Of a DNA stretch of 6,439 bases, positions 5,097-6,439 are shown one piece after another (the stretch's first letter is position 1; each line of letters begins with the position of its first letter). The notes under the pieces were generated by a model. The model was not told the DNA's origin, made no database searches, and saw nothing but the letters and a program-made list of their open reading frames with translations. This DNA is from Desulfosarcina sp. (GTDB lineage: Bacteria > Desulfobacterota > Desulfobacteria > Desulfobacterales > Desulfosarcinaceae), in contig DAOWNV010000168.1 of assembly GCA_030642405.1 (NCBI GenBank), positions 1 to 6,439 of the forward strand, in the 5' to 3' direction. Made by a program: the position numbers and the translations under genes.

Positions 5097-5971
5097 AAGA
5101 AATAGTTATATTGAGCGGTAAAGGGGGTACCGGAAAAACCAGCCTTACAGCATCGTTCGCGATCCTTGCTGAAAAATGCCTTCTTTGCGATGCAGACGTG
5201 GACGCGGCCGACCTTCATTTGTTGATGCAACCTCACATCAACAAACAAACTGACTTTCAAGGTGGTGGCGTCGCCCAGATCGTTACGGACAAGTGCACCG
5301 GTTGCGGAACCTGCATCGACATGTGCCGGTGGTCGGCCATCGGACCCGATTTCGTGGTCAATGAAATTGACTGCGAAGGTTGCGGGGTTTGCGTGGATTT
5401 TTGTCCCGAGCAGGCCATCGACTTCCCGACGAAAATCTGCGGACAATGGTTTATTTCTGATACGCGCTGCGGGCCCATGGTACACGCCCGCCTGGGTATC
5501 GCAGAAGAAAACTCCGGAAAGTTGGTAACACTGGTTCGCCATGAGGCCAGACGGCTAGCCGAAGAAAGAGGCCTTCAACTGATTATCACAGACGGTCCGC
5601 CTGGTGTCGGCTGTCCGGTTATCGCCTCTGTCGGAGGGGCAACCTGCGTGGTGATCGTTGCTGAACCTACCGTTTCCGGTATTCACGACATGGCACGTGC
5701 CATGGAATTGTGCCGGCATTTCAAGGTGCCGGTGGTAATATGCATCAACAAATTTGATTTGAACACTGACAACACTTTAAAAATTGAAAAAATGGCTCAT
5801 GAAGAGGAGATACCTGTGGTTGGCCGGATTCCTTTTGATTCCACATTCACCCTGGCCATGGTTGAGGGAAAAACGTTAATGGAATTTGACGGCAGCGGAT
5901 CGGCCGCAAAACAAATAGAAAATGTTTGGTCGGCCATTTTGAATACACCGGCCATGACGACTTCAAATTGA
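5093..5971 (+). CDS. MinD-superfamily P-loop ATPase with inserted 2x[4Fe-4S] ferredoxin domain (second of a pair)
   Basis: A paralogue and likely heterodimer partner of the preceding ATPase. Walker A GKGGTGKT is at residues 9-16. The DADVDAADLH segment follows at residues 33-42. The ferredoxin insert has Cys68/71/74/78 (again followed by Arg) and Cys94/97/100/104-Pro. ITDGPPGVGCPVIA and VICINKFD complete the fold. Length is 292 aa. ATG 5093 overlaps the previous stop, and its ribosome site AAGGGGAG (5075-5082) lies inside the upstream gene. Two ATPases with conserved ferredoxin inserts suggest that ATP hydrolysis is coupled to electron transfer or cluster handling on the small NifX-like protein encoded next. 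The shared first 16 residues show the pair arose by duplication. Confidence 0.93.
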   Translation: MKEIVILSGKGGTGKTSLTASFAILAEKCLLCDADVDAADLHLLMQPHINKQTDFQGGGVAQIVTDKCTGCGTCIDMCRWSAIGPDFVVNEIDCEGCGVCVDFCPEQAIDFPTKICGQWFISDTRCGPMVHARLGIAEENSGKLVTLVRHEARRLAEERGLQLIITDGPPGVGCPVIASVGGATCVVIVAEPTVSGIHDMARAMELCRHFKVPVVICINKFDLNTDNTLKIEKMAHEEEIPVVGRIPFDSTFTLAMVEGKTLMEFDGSGSAAKQIENVWSAILNTPAMTTSN

Positions 5972-6026
5972 AAACTTTATCAGCAAAACAAAAATCATTG
6001 AGAACGTGAAAGGAACAAACACGACT

Positions 6027-6413
6027 ATGGAACAAGGTAGAATTGCAATCCCTTCCATGGCAGAAGGCGGCTTGGATGGTACGCGTTCAGGCCATTTTGG
6101 TCACTGTGATACTTTTACACTTATCGACGTTAAAGATAATGCCATTGAAAAAGTATCCACCATTGCCAACCAGACCCATGTTCAAGGGGGCTGCATGGTA
6201 CCAGTCAACCTGCTTGCGGAAAACAACGTGAACGCTCTTATTGTTGGCGGGATCGGTATGCGGCCCCTCATGGGTTTTCGCCAAGTGGGCATCGATGTCT
6301 ATCATGACGACCAGCGATCGAACATCCGACCTGTTGTTGAAGATCTCATTGCAGGAAGACTTCCCATGATTTCAGACAATCAGGTCTGCGGTGGAGGCGA
6401 AGGAGGGCGTTGA
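6027..6413 (+). CDS. NifX/NifB C-terminal-like protein (dinitrogenase iron-molybdenum cofactor family; ORP-like)
   Basis: A small cytoplasmic protein, 128 aa, of the family that binds or carries metal-sulfur cofactors; it includes NifX, NifY, the NifB C-terminus and the Mo-Cu orange protein of Desulfovibrio. Visible hallmarks are RIAIPSMAEGG at the N-terminus, SGHFGHCDTFTLIDV (residues 21-35) and the glycine-rich strand ALIVGGIGMRPL. The C-terminus is GGGEGGR preceded by a Cys. The start ATG 6027 is preferred over an in-frame GTG at 6006, because the family begins at this point; AAAGGA lies about 12 nt before it. It follows the second ATPase gene by 55 bp and is probably in the same operon. 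No nitrogenase genes are visible, so a general or Mo/Cu-cluster role is more likely than nitrogen fixation. Confidence 0.9.
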   Translation: MEQGRIAIPSMAEGGLDGTRSGHFGHCDTFTLIDVKDNAIEKVSTIANQTHVQGGCMVPVNLLAENNVNALIVGGIGMRPLMGFRQVGIDVYHDDQRSNIRPVVEDLIAGRLPMISDNQVCGGGEGGR

Positions 6414-6423
6414 TCTTTTAGAA

Positions 6424-6438
6424 ACAGATCTGATCTGT
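6424..6438 (+). terminator. Hairpin at the window end, possible start of an operon terminator
   Basis: ACAGAT (6424-6429), CTG and ATCTGT (6433-6438) form a 6-bp stem 10 nt after the NifX-like stop codon. The window ends one base later, so it cannot be seen whether a T run follows. Confidence 0.35.
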
Positions 6439-6439
6439 A

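Noticed and set aside
6411..6413. TGA ending the NifX-like gene as a Sec codon, since the frame stays open to the window end
   Set aside because: Protein length is normal for the family at this stop, no Cys is expected there, and the hairpin at 6424-6438 is too close and lacks a suitable GG loop.
4242..6413. Nitrogen-fixation cluster
   Set aside because: There is a NifX-family protein, but no nifH, nifD, nifK or nifB core; the ATPases are MinD-ferredoxin types, not nitrogenase iron protein.

Overview
The window looks like chromosomal DNA of an anaerobic, selenoprotein-rich bacterium. A sulfate-reducing Desulfobacterota (Desulfobacteraceae-like) lineage is the best guess. The reasons are a heterodisulfide-reductase-type iron-sulfur protein, paired MinD-type ATPases with inserted ferredoxin domains beside a NifX-type protein, and heavy use of selenocysteine. 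The taxonomic assignment is inference; there is no marker gene here.

Minus strand, read right to left: (1) an HdrD/HdrC-like iron-sulfur protein (3784-2462); (2) a 2-Cys-family peroxiredoxin (2053-1334); (3) a flavin-dependent pyridine nucleotide-disulfide oxidoreductase of the CoA-disulfide reductase/NADH oxidase type (1221 to beyond position 1). A standard ORF caller splits all three, because each has one in-frame TGA. In each case the TGA sits where the family has a key cysteine: the peroxidatic Cys of the peroxiredoxin, the redox Cys near residue 43-45 of the flavoprotein, and the Cys of the ECGH-type motif of the Hdr-like protein. Each TGA is followed, with 17-22 intervening nucleotides, by a stem-loop whose apical loop begins with GG, as expected of a bacterial SECIS element. 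The protein family continues in the same frame after the TGA. I therefore read them as three neighbouring selenoproteins (Sec245, Sec84/47 and Sec45), not pseudogenes.

Plus strand: after a 457-bp divergent intergenic region comes a tight operon of two MinD-superfamily ATPases with 2x[4Fe-4S] ferredoxin inserts (4242-5096 and 5093-5971, overlapping by ATGA) and a NifX/NifB-C-like protein (6027-6413). This resembles the Orp (orange protein) type metal-cluster modules of sulfate reducers.

The noncoding DNA holds a strong sigma70-like promoter before the peroxiredoxin gene, with inverted repeats just upstream. The divergent region has an 18/21-bp direct repeat, four copies of a GCTTATGC-type half-site around a sigma70-like promoter, and a terminator-like hairpin with a T9 run overlapping a 22-codon leader ORF just before the first ATPase gene. 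A GC-rich CGGTCC repeat hairpin lies between the peroxiredoxin and flavoprotein genes.

Working model (inference): the minus-strand genes form a Sec-based peroxide/thiol redox module. The peroxiredoxin has lost the usual C-terminal resolving cysteine, so its selenenic acid would be resolved by another thiol. The adjacent Sec flavoprotein could regenerate that thiol from NAD(P)H, with the Hdr-like protein linking it to the cell's disulfide/electron-transfer pool.
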